From: Saposhnikovia divaricata
Lineage: Eukaryota > Streptophyta > Magnoliopsida > Apiales > Apiaceae
Assembly: GCA_036435485.1 (NCBI GenBank)
Contig: CM071601.1
Span: 187,400,939 to 187,464,938, forward strand
DNA length: 64,000 bases
Reading direction: 5' to 3'
A program made the translations under genes and the position numbers. Shown here piece by piece: positions 46,718 through 57,400 of this stretch. Within the stretch, counting starts at the first letter, position 1. The number at the start of each line of letters is the position of its first letter. The notes under the pieces were generated by a model. It was not told where the DNA came from, did no database searches, and saw only the letters and a list, made by a program, of their open reading frames with translations.

Positions 46718-48292
46718 TAACCGTGGGGATGGGGACGTTCGGGAAGGAATAACAAGGCTCTCATTTTAGTTTGGGGGCTTTCAGGCCCCTTTCGATCTTT
46801 TTTCGTAAGAAGTAATAAGTTAGAAAATAGAATTCAAATGGTAATCTTCATCCTTACAACTAAACTAAAGGTTACGTGGTCTATTTAATTCACATTTACA
46901 ATTCCTTTTATCTTTCTCAAAAAGGTAGGATAATGTCTGGCTTTTAACGTCCATGTTTAACACGTGTTAGAGGAAATGAGGTGAGGTAGATAATGCAAAG
47001 TTAAATTATTAGTCACCAACTATTTTGTAATATGATTTACACAAATAATATACAAAAATGATGAATTATAAAAAATGACAGAACTGTAATATGTAAGCTA
47101 CAATCGGGTAAGGTGTTCCTTTGCAAAGTTAAAAAATCTAATTTTTTCATTAAAAGATATTCACATATATGTTTGCGTATTCTCAACCTGATAATATAAA
47201 TCCATTCAAAGTAAAATTAAAAAGCACTACAAAGAGAAAAGTGGATGCATTTGTTAAGACAAATACAAGGTACATCGATGTTAATTAAATTGTTGAATTG
47301 ATGAGGAAGTACATTGTGACAAATCTAAAATTTTATAAATAGAATTTTATTTATCTACAAATAAAACATAACACACTACAAACATAACATAAAACAAATT
47401 AAACAAACGCTTAATAACTTATAAACATAAATATAATTCACATTAAACAAACCATAATCCTCATTCTTGCCTACGTCTCGTTTCTTCTTCCACTTATTGT
47501 TATTGTTTGTGCCTCTAGTACTCCTCTCATTGCCTTCGATATTTTCGTAAAAAACTCTGACCGGGCCCATATGTTCAATCGTGATAGATAAGGTCTAGAC
47601 ACATTGAAGTGAGGGAAGATTTGGTGTACTAACAAATGTTGATAGGGATCTTGATAACCGAGACAACATGATAGTCTACGATTTACCCCAGCCATGTTGA
47701 AGTATCAAGAGATGATCCGCTAAATGAGCGCCGATATGAAAACTTGATACTATGTGAGCTCTTGGGGGTGACTCTCAACCATTTTGAGATGAACTGGGTG
47801 AAATATATAATAGATTATGATATTTCGCCTAGATCGTCAATATTAACCAATCATATGAAAGTCTGGAGTAAATTAATTGCGTTGATGGGTATATCCATTC
47901 TTCTTAATCTTCCGGCAAACTCAAAAGAGGGATATAAGTCACCCAAGGTGATTAGTTTGATGTCCGAATTGTATAAACGCAAATAAATATAAGCTCTATT
48001 GAGCAACTCAATGGGTAGATAAGAAGGATCGATAATATAAATCGGATCATGTGAAAAGTAAACAATCGGGCTCTGCCAAACATCACAATAGTCGATTTGA
48101 TTCAAATAAATGGCTCCAAAAACAATAGAACATTGTGCTCAAGTTGAGAAGTTGGATCGTTGTTAACTTGATATCCGATTATATATAGACCCAGGACCGA
48201 TCTCGAGATTTATAAAATCCAAAGCAAAAAAAATAATTTGTGCCCCAACAATAATATCCAAAAAAACATAAAAAAAATGATATCGGAAAAGA
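46718..48292. other. Intergenic with unassigned ORF pieces (47470-48105)
   Basis: On - a frame of 74 codons from 47695 (MAGVNRRLSCCLGYQDPYQH...) and one of 84 codons from 48105 (MNQIDYCDVWQSPIVYFSHD...) follow one another. On + an 80-codon frame (47744-47986) overlaps. Composition suggests a decayed transposon or host coding region, but I do not recognise the family. The rest is AT-rich without features. Confidence 0.35.
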
Positions 48293-48720
48293 TACTCCCT
48301 CTGTTTTTATATATTTGACGTTCTAGATTTATGCACACATATTAAGGAGTCTTATCAAAACACATACAGCTACATGTACTTCATTTATTAACCTTTTTGA
48401 AACTTACAATTATTATTAGTATTATTAATAATTGCATGGAAACTCACAAAAATAAATTTATAAGAGTGCATACATTAACATTACGTGAGTTATTATCATC
48501 ATTTTTGTCATATACGTAAACTTTATCAACCTCTCATTTTCTCATTTTCTTTTTTATTCAAGAACTTCCTCCATAACTTCAAAATGATTCAAATGAAAAT
48601 TTTCAATAAATCTTTTCCCTCCTTTCATTCTCTCCATAACAATGTTATAAATGATGAACAATATTCCAGTGGATGCAGAAAAAACGCATCAAAAATATAT
48701 GAGTATATACATACAAAGAG

Positions 48721-48919
48721 GATGATCTTATAGATGCAGTTGAAGAAACTTTTAACAACTACCCAGTTGAAAAGTTGAACCATATTTTTTTGAGTTTGCA
48801 ATTATGTATGAGGGAAACTATGAAAGTAAAAGGTGATAATACTTACAAAATCCCTCATATTGGCAAAAATGCTCTAGAAAGGGCAGGAATATATTATGAA
48901 AAAAAATTTGTTAAGATAA
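48721..48919 (+). pseudogene. Mariner transposase C-terminal remnant
   Basis: The frame reads DDLIDAVEETFNNYPVEKLN, then HIFLSLQLCMRETMKVKG and NTYKIPHIGKNALERAGI. This matches the conserved end of plant mariner transposases (LNRVFLSLQ...MKVKG.N.YKIPH..K..LE..G). One stop lies just upstream of 48775. The DDE catalytic region upstream is missing. Confidence 0.8.
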
Positions 48920-49289
48920 ATTTCTTTATAATATTTTTGTATAGAGCAAAAATTTTGTTAAGATAGTTTTGTTAAAAAAATATTTTCATATTTGAAAGAT
49001 AATTTTACCAAATTTATAAATATTTTTTTGGTTATATTCATGTTAAATATTAATTTTATTTCAAATTATAATTTATTTGGTACATTCACTTTAAGTTTTA
49101 TGTATCTCTTTAACTTCTAACTCAGATTTTTTTTGCACTACTTCAAACTCAATATTTTCATTGAATAGAGAAATAAAATCATTCTAAATTCCAACTTTGA
49201 TCATCTTAAAATCAACATACATAAAATTAATATTCTAAAACCATTCATCTCAAAACTAACATACATAAAATAGATATAAATAGATTACA

Positions 49290-49583
49290 TTATTCTCTGG
49301 GATATTCATTCAAATCCAACTCATATTTGACATGCTTGGGAACTCTTGAATCATCCTCCACCAACTTTGCATCCTTTTTATTATTTTCCAGCTCTTGATC
49401 CTGCAACAAATATGGTGTGACACTTGGAAAAAATATATTTGACATTATTATTATCTCTTCACGTACATCTTTTGCCAAAAAAAATTGCCTTTTTTCTTCC
49501 TTTTCTGATGATACTCCAATCTTATTATCTTCCTTGTTTTGATCTTTTTTCTCTTCTTTCACAGGATACATAATAGAATCCAT
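49290..49583 (-). CDS. 97-codon ORF with C-terminal DLNxxP (EAR) motif
   Basis: ATG 49583-49581 to TAA 49292-49290 encodes 97 residues rich in Lys/Glu, starting MDSIMYPVKEEKKDQNKEDN and ending VKYELDLNEYPRE. The DLNxxP EAR motif (residues 90-95, DLNEYP) is the kind bound by TOPLESS corepressors. A TATAAATA box (49665-49658) lies about 75 bases upstream, giving a plausible start near 49635 and a ~50-base leader. A longer frame reaches 49940 but would put the TATA box inside the coding region. No known family is recognised. It lies inside the mariner-like element, so it may be a captured host fragment or a domesticated small gene. A chance ORF in AT-rich DNA remains possible. Confidence 0.45.
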   Translation of the reverse strand: MDSIMYPVKEEKKDQNKEDNKIGVSSEKEEKRQFFLAKDVREEIIIMSNIFFPSVTPYLLQDQELENNKKDAKLVEDDSRVPKHVKYELDLNEYPRE

Positions 49584-49657
49584 CTTTATATACTCCTTTA
49601 AGAAGTTATAGAATAAATAGAGATAGGAGTACAAAACAACTACTACACCGTGGTGAA

Positions 49658-49665
49658 TATTTATA
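49658..49665 (-). promoter_or_regulatory. TATA box upstream of the EAR-motif ORF
   Basis: Read on -, 'gtgtataaatattcacc' contains TATAAATA, suitably placed for transcription of the 49583-49290 ORF. Confidence 0.4.
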
Positions 49666-50241
49666 CACATAAACTCACTTGTAATTACTGGTAGGTGTTG
49701 AATATTCAAAGTATAAGTCTTTGGAGAATAAATAGGGGTGCATGGGAAATAGGTTAAGTAGATAATACAGCACTGGAAAGTGAGAACGTCAAATATTAAA
49801 TAACAAATCCTACTTTCAAGAACGTCAAATATATGAAAACAGAGGGAGTAATAACTTTTAGAATTTTGTGACACTGCAATTGTAAAAGAGATATACATAC
49901 CACTGTAATTAATTTCTTTGTCATTAGCAGAATTTGTCAATTACATAAACCTAACAAGTCTTCTATCTTTTTAATAATCTTCTAAAAAATCATCCTTTTG
50001 TTGGTTGATTTTTCTTCCTTGAACTCCGGATCAAATCGTTAATAGAATTTGTCGATTTCATAAACTTAACAAAACCTCCACCTTTTTATAATCTTCTAAA
50101 AAATCAATTTTTTGTTTTTGATTTTTCTTTCTTGAACTCCTGATCAAATTGATGTTTTTTCATATTTACCTCACTTCACAATTGGATTTATTTATAACAG
50201 AAAAAGATTTTGATACTTGGATGATTTTACCCTCTGTATGT

Positions 50242-50450
50242 TACTCCCTCTGTCCCAACCATTTTTGGAGAGATTGTCTGACACCATTTGAAGGTGTACA
50301 TAAAGTATAGTTCCATAATTTATTTTTACAATTTTCGTTTTCTGTATAAAAATAGAACAATCCTATTTTATAAAAAAAATTGAAAAATAAGTCATGGAAA
50401 GGACCAAAGTCCATAAAGTGTACGGAAATCCTTTATATATATTATATGCT
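50242..50450. mobile_element. Truncated Stowaway-like MITE
   Basis: It starts with TACTCCCTCTGTCCCAACCA and contains 'aaagtatagttccataattt', shared with the element at 12206-12445. No inverted right end was found, so it seems truncated. Confidence 0.5.
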
Positions 50451-50896
50451 AACATGGCTTTCCATGCCATTTAGTAATTTACTAAAATATCCTAAGATTT
50501 TATAGATATATTAAAAATGTTGTTGGTGGCATGGATTGAACCCATGACCTCTTACTAGGAATCTATTTTATGGTCACATCATGACCATCAAGCCAGAAGT
50601 TCCCTTCATGAAAATTTTGGAACTCATCCACTAGATTCTTAAATAGCTCTTAATTCTACATTTTATTTAACAATTATTGAACTCACACTTATTTTAGATA
50701 ATTTCAAAGAAAATAAAAGGAATAATGTCTCTTTCGTTTATTATATATATTATAGGCCAAAATGCTCTTTCAAGCAAACTTAATAATTTATCAATATAAC
50801 TAAATTTTCAAAGAATTTGCTTCCTATATTTTCCTTAATTCTTTTTAAATTTATGCATAATAAAACTATCGAATATATATATTTCCATCTCATTTA

Positions 50897-50953
<57 letters not shown>
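50897..50953. repeat. (ATT)n microsatellite
   Basis: About 18 uninterrupted ATT units. Confidence 0.92.
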
Positions 50954-50954
<1 letters not shown>

Positions 50955-53900
50955 TTCCATTAAATTTCCATTAAATTTTAAAACTACAAAGTATTCATTT
51001 TGTATTATGCATGTGATACAAAAATACGACACAAATTCACATTGCACACGAAATGACATAAATTCAAATTTTGATTTCTGGTACATGTATAATAATATTT
51101 TTTTGTGAAATCATAAATCATAATAATTATTCATGTTTGTTATGCTCATGACAAACACAAAACAAATTCATTTGCTAAATGTATGGATGAGCATTCACCC
51201 ATCCGTCCGATCGCGATTCGATCCCCTTCTCATTCGAGTTGGGGATTGAGGAAATTTTTCTGTCAGTATGGGAAATAGGGAATCTTATAAAATAGAAATT
51301 CGGGGGATGAGAATGGGATCGGGGATTAAGGTATCCCGACCTGATTCCCAATTCACGTTCCCGACCGATTATCGAGGATTAAGGGAATATTATATTTACT
51401 AGATTATTAAAAATAAATATAATTAAAAAATTTAGAATTTTGTTAAATTTAAAATTTCAAGAAAAACACAACAAAATAAAATTTAATTTTAATAATTTTA
51501 GTTATATCTTTCATCTTTTATTATAAAAAATATTTTGAATTGTTATTTATGATATAATAATAATATTTATCATAATTTATCAAGATTTATCAAATTGTTT
51601 TTATTATAAAATATATTAAGGAATTATAAATTTCAATTAAAAAAAAAAAGAATCCTCAATTTCTCGTGGGGTTTCCTGTTCCCCTTTCGGTGTAGTAAAA
51701 TAATCCCCATTCAGGGATTGATAAGGGTTCAACGATTATGTTCGAAATTTTAATTAAAAATTACATTTCAATTTTTTTTTTTAAAAATCACGATTTCTTC
51801 GGGGATCCTCATTCCCGTTCGGGGCAGAAATCGGAGAGCAAAATAATCTTCGCTCAAGAACCGAGATAGGTTCAATGATAATGTTCGAATTTGGGGATCG
51901 CCATGGATATAGCACTCTTCGATCCTAAATTGACCTGATGCCACTTCTAGGTACACAAGATAACATGAATTCAATTACTGACAAATTTGGACATCTAGAT
52001 ATGAAAAACGATTATTGCAAACACTTATATCTCAATTAAATACTAACAAAGAATAGGTACACCAATTTTTTTGCCAACTTAAAAACAAATGGTAATATAA
52101 CTAAATAGTTGATAATAATATGTTAATCTAACATGTTGACAAATATTAGATGAGTTTAATTAAAATTTAAAAATTATAATGTGAGAAGAAAAACATTCGA
52201 AAGAAGTATATGTATAAGATTATTGTACGAGAGATATGACAATTAATGATTTTATACCTAATTAGCTCATAATCATAATATTGATAATTTCATACGAATA
52301 TTTGTATGTAAAATTATCATAGTTAAAATACAGGGCGTGCATTACACGACTATCATGTCATCATAATAATTTCACTTTTAAAATTTTAAGATTAAAGTGT
52401 TTTAATAACTACAAAAGAAAATTATTATCGGAAAAAAGTTCTGAAATTAGAATGATAGTTTTATGAAATTAAAATTCAATAATAATTTTATCTTTATTAT
52501 GAATATTCCATGAAAATGTTATATACATTCACGTTATACACATGACAACGTGAGTTTTTCAACCATCGAATTAGAACATGTGATATAAAATATACGGAAG
52601 CACGACATGACTTTTTGGTCTTATCAAGGATTTATGACCTCTAAATACAAATGGAGTTAAATTCACAACTACTAAATAAATTATGTCTTTTTTAGTTTTT
52701 GTCTATATCTTATTTTAAATTAACTTTTATTAAATTTATTTAATATGTGATTGTTGGGGTTTGATACCTTTACCTAAAATTGTTGTTTACAAAAGTTGCA
52801 ATTGTGAAAAATAAATGTTTTTGCTAAAGCAATTTTTTTAAATATAAAAAATGTTGTTGAAAAAAGCCCGATTTAAGCCCGAATAGAATCCGATTTTTCT
52901 TATATATTTACATATATATTTATGTATTCACACTTATTACAAATATAAAACACTTCAAACGCATATATATTAACATGTTCATTACTAAATATATTATCTG
53001 AATACTTAAATTTAGCATACATGAATAAAATATATACCAAGTATACATGTAATTCGTTGATACGTTGATTTATCAAAAAATCAATGAATGATCGAAAGAT
53101 TGTCAATATTCATGTTGGTGGTTCATCAATTGTATAAAATATATGTTTTGTATTTATTTTTCTATAATAATAATATATAAAAACTTATCGAATTTGCAAG
53201 AAATCGGCTCTATCTAGCTCGGGCCCGAATAAAAGCCCGGTTCGGCCCGGTTTGGACCCGAATAAAAGTCCGACGCGGCCCGCCTCGAGGGTCGAAAAAG
53301 GCCTAGATATTTCTCGAAAGCCCGGTCAAAGTCAAAGCCCGGCCCGGTGGGCTTTATGTGCATCTCTAACTGTAACGCATATTAGTTTGTATAGATACAA
53401 CATACATTTTAGTTGATTTTTCCTAATATCAAAACAATTTGTGTTATTGCTGTCATAATACATCTCCTACCAAATATGTAATGATCCACCTATCTCCTGT
53501 AACTGGTTTACTATTGCTAATGGAAATAAACTAAATAGCATATCATTATCGTGATAATCATTTAAAAAAATTGTTAGAAAATAGACTAAACGACACATTA
53601 TTGTTGCAAAAGTACTTGACCACTAATGAGTAACTTTTATATTCGGTCAATCATCTTACATTCAACGATTACTGGTACAAATATGATACATAGGCCGGCC
53701 CTGAGAAATTGAAAGTTCCAAGTGAATTTGAATTTTGTACTCAACTAAAAATCAAAATCACATACATGCCATTTATTTTTCGGCACTTCTTATATCTTAA
53801 ATTTTTTTTGGTGCTACCTGAATAAAATGTGCCCCAAATATATTTTTTGTGCCTCTACGTACTTTTAATTTTTTTTTACTTATTAGAAAAATGTACCCCT

Positions 53901-54090
53901 AAATTACATTGTTTTCTCGGTGTCCCATTGCATGAGCGACTTAATTTAAGGATTGCCTATGTATGATACTCAAAATTTAGAATTCATTAATATTTCAAAA
54001 ATTGAACAGTTACCAATTATTGACCTTAAATAAAAAGAAAATATGACCAACTCAGACACGATTTATGAAAGAAATTGTGCAAATTAAAAT
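50954..54090. other. Degraded repeat DNA, no gene seen
   Basis: 51190-51930 carries recurrent 'ggggat'/'cattcccgttcgggg' motifs of a dispersed repeat. 53200-53365 is an unusually GC-rich island of 'gcccggcccg'/'cccgaataaaagcccgg' motifs ending 'gggctttatgtgcatctcta', typical of a plant repeat family. No coding region is supported. Confidence 0.55.
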
Positions 54091-54123
54091 GTGGTCCGTG
54101 CTTTGCACGAGCTTTCATGCTAG
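54091..54123 (+). mobile_element. Helitron-like 3' end near TIMELESS
   Basis: 'gtggtccgtgctttgcacgagctttcatgctag' followed by T: a hairpin of ~7 bp, then CTAG at 54120-54123. It resembles the end at 14021-14052. It lies 110 bases upstream of the TIMELESS promoter motifs. Confidence 0.5.
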
Positions 54124-54234
54124 TTTAACCTTTAAACTTTAAACATCACATTTCATAAAAAAATAATACTACAAGCCATCTGCAATTAACTAAAAAAGAA
54201 AAGAAAAGAAAAGAAAAGGATAGTGAGATTAAGC

Positions 54235-54260
54235 GCGGGAAATACACAATTCTTTGGCGC
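54235..54260 (+). promoter_or_regulatory. Two E2F-type sites in the TIMELESS promoter
   Basis: GCGGGAAA (54235-54242, complement of TTTCCCGC) and TTTGGCGC (54253-54260) both fit the plant E2F consensus TTTSSCGC, 18 bases apart and about 180 bases before the ATG. They suggest S-phase/G1-S control, which fits a replication-fork protein. A TATATAT box follows at 54372-54378. Confidence 0.6.
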
Positions 54261-54435
54261 CTTAAACCCCCCCCCCACACACACACATTACATTCTATAC
54301 TCAAATTCCAACTCTCCTCCGATCTCACCCCCCTTCCTAATTACCCCCTTTATCATCCATTTCACACTTATTATATATGCACACACTCACACAGCCATCT
54401 AATATATCACCACCGAGCTTGTAATTTGTACGGAT

Positions 54436-57400
54436 ATGGAAGGTCTATCAACGATCTGCGCTGGTCTCGGGATAATCGACGAGGACGATGACGGAAATAG
54501 GATTGGATACACTCCTGGTGAATACTGTTTAGGTATCTCTCCCTCCCTCCCTCTCTTTCTCCCCCTCCTTCCCTCCCTCCCTCTCTCTCTCTCTCGCTCG
54601 CTCTCTCCCTCCCTCTCCCTCCCTCTCTCTCGCTCTCTCCCTCCCCCCCCTCTCTCTCTCTCCCTCCCTCCCTCTCTCCCTTACCCCTCTATCTCTCCCG
54701 CTCCCTATTTCTCTCTCCCTCCCCCCTCTCTCTTCGTGTGTGAGTTTTGGAAAGTGATTTTGATTGAATTATTAGAAACTATTGTAAATTGTAATTGTAT
54801 TTATATTTTTTAATTGCAGATAATTTGAAGGATTTACTAAGGTTTCTACGCCGTGATGATCCACAAATGCGAGAAGTGTTTAAGCAAGTTTGTAAATGGA
54901 ATATTGTAGCCAAAGACCTGATTCCGATTATCGAGCATTGTCAAAATGATCGTAATCTCGTTCTCAATTCAGGCAATTACTTTTAATCTCACCCGTTGTA
55001 TATTTTGCATAATTTTTCTGTGTTCGCGTGATTAGAGATAGAAATCTGTTAGTATTTATACTTGCGTTGGTTTAAAAATTTGCAGTGAAAGTTTTAGTGT
55101 TTCTCACCATGCCTGTTGAGCCGGGATCGAATGATATACCACAGCAAATTGAGTATCTATGGGGGTTGAAAACTTCAATTACTTGTAGTGATACTGTTGC
55201 AATCATAGTCTCACTTTTAGAGACCCCGCTCGAGAATTTGGAAAGGTCAGTTACTAGTGGCATAATCTTTGTTTTTGGTATACCTGAAGCTGCTATTTTC
55301 CTTTCCTAACAATATGTTTATTTCCGATGAGGTGCTTGTTACATGATTTGTTCTAGTGATTTTTAATAGAGCCAAGTCATTAGTCTGATATTTAACTTGT
55401 ATCATGTTTATGTTGTCCAACTACTTGCATGATTTAATGATTATCTTTACCTTCTCTTGGTTGAGTCCAGTCGTTCTTTTAATTGCTTTCAGATAACTGT
55501 CTAAGCCCTGTAGGGTCTCACAATAGTTTAGAACTTAAAGAATTATTGTATACATAAATTGCTAGTACCCCATGTTTTTGGGATCTCATATATCTGTATC
55601 AGATGTTCCAGAGATGCCAATAATAGATTGGGTTAATTATCAAACACATCACTGAAGTCGCTTAATGATATCAAGAAGATCGCTAATGTCCATGGAATAT
55701 CACTCAACTCACTTAACTGTTTAATGATCTCAAATGACTCACCGCGTTAAATTTTTAAAATTTTTTGATGGAAATTATTATCCACCTGGCAAAGATGTCA
55801 TGTGTTGGCATATAACGGCTACATATGCTGACATACTTGACACGTTGCAACCCAACCCGCTCATCAAAAATGCAAAATCAACGATTATATTTAGAGTTTC
55901 AAGTGGGTGTATCTATATATGTAAATTTGTACATGTCCACAAGTATTTCCTATTCAATTTCCCTCACCCACTGTGTATTATAAGTGAGTAAAAGCAAATC
56001 CCCATGGCTACCATCGCTATTTTTTTTACTGTAGATAGTTTTTAAGGATAAGTTACTATACTGAACCGATTTGATCATGAAAATCACAAATGACTGCTGT
56101 ATACAACTCCTAAATTTAGGGTTTGTTTGCCCCAAATTGCACTCCCGCTTCTACTTTTTTTTGCTGTAATAGTTAATATTTATCGCCACGTAAGATGCAC
56201 ATCACCTCCACGTGTCTGTCCGTTACATTTTCTTCTAAAAAAATTTAATGACTTAATGGCGGTGAGTCATTTGAGATCATTAAACAATTAAGTGAGTTGA
56301 GTGATATTCCGTGGACATTAGTGATCTACTTGATATCATTAAATGACTTCAGTGATGAGTTTGATAATGAACCCATAATAGATTAATGACTACTTATTAG
56401 TTACCCTACGTCAGCTGTGAATATGTACATCTCTTCATTTTTACAGTCTCCACAAAATATAGTTGTCTATGCCGTCCTCCAAAACACTAATATCTATGCA
56501 TGTGCGGGAGTGGACAACATCTGTACATTACATATATCAGGGGTGCGAAAATGTGGTTTGGTTGAGTATGATTGTTGTTTAGTATTTTGTGGGTGGTACT
56601 ATTTAGCATTATAGTTTTTTTAGGAGCATGCAAGTACACGGTCATTACATCTCATTCCCTTTGAAGTATGTTTTGTTGCATCACAGTTGTTGTAATAGTA
56701 TTATCTTATGCTGTCCCTTTGCTATTGGATTACTTTCACTTATTTTCCTTGGGGCATATTGTATTGATCTCACAACTTTTATTTGTTCTTATGCAGTGAA
56801 GCATTTACAGAGGATGATTGGAAATTGGTCCAGCTGGTGCTTACTTTATTTCGCAACTTACTAGCTGTTCAAGGCATGTCAATTCAACAGAAACTTGGGG
56901 GATCAACCTCACAGTTCTTGTCTGTGAGAGATAGGTTTCTAGAATTGTTGTTCAAAGAAAATGTCACCGACTTGATTTTAGCACTAACACAACACGTTGG
57001 TGGTCCTTCTGAATATTTCCGCCAAGATAACTTGCTTTTGTTGGAAACAATTCATTACCTATTAATGGGTCAAGAATCAGAGTTGGTTGCAAAAGCAAAT
57101 AGGAAAGACTCACAGGTTGGTTCATGTCACATTTAAGAAAGATAAAACGTGATGCTTGTTTTCCCCACAATTACATCTATCTGTCAAAGGCTCATAGCTT
57201 ACCTATAATAATAATTATTTTATTAGGAAGCCGTGGTTGCTGAAGCTACTGTAAGTAGTCTTCAGTCTATGATGGAAGAGGAAGAAGAAAAAAGAAGACT
57301 TATTAGACTGCAGAATCTGGGGATTTCTTCTCAGTTTGGTGGTACTTTTACCCGCTTTACGATGGTATGTGGTTGTGCTTACTGATAATTATTACAAGGT

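Larger units (their letters stand above)
48295..49848. mobile_element. Mariner-like element (deleted) with 30-bp inverted ends
   Basis: The ends CTCCCTCTGTTTTTATATAT and CTCCCTCTGTTTTCATATAT (both continuing TTGACGTTCT) are inverted, and TA flanks both sides (48293-48294, 49849-49850). It keeps the C-terminal part of a plant mariner transposase (48721-48919, +). On the opposite strand it contains the 97-codon EAR-motif ORF at 49583-49290. At 1.55 kb it is shorter than full plant mariner elements, so most of the transposase is deleted. Confidence 0.82.

Noticed and set aside
54436..54813. 125-codon frame continuing from TIMELESS exon 1
   Set aside because: Beyond residue 32 it reads through the intron 1 homopyrimidine tract. 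The donor at 54533 and exon 2 at 54820 give the conserved protein.
55734..55991. 85-codon frame in TIMELESS intron 3
   Set aside because: Lies inside the Mutator-like MITE and partly in its inverted arm.
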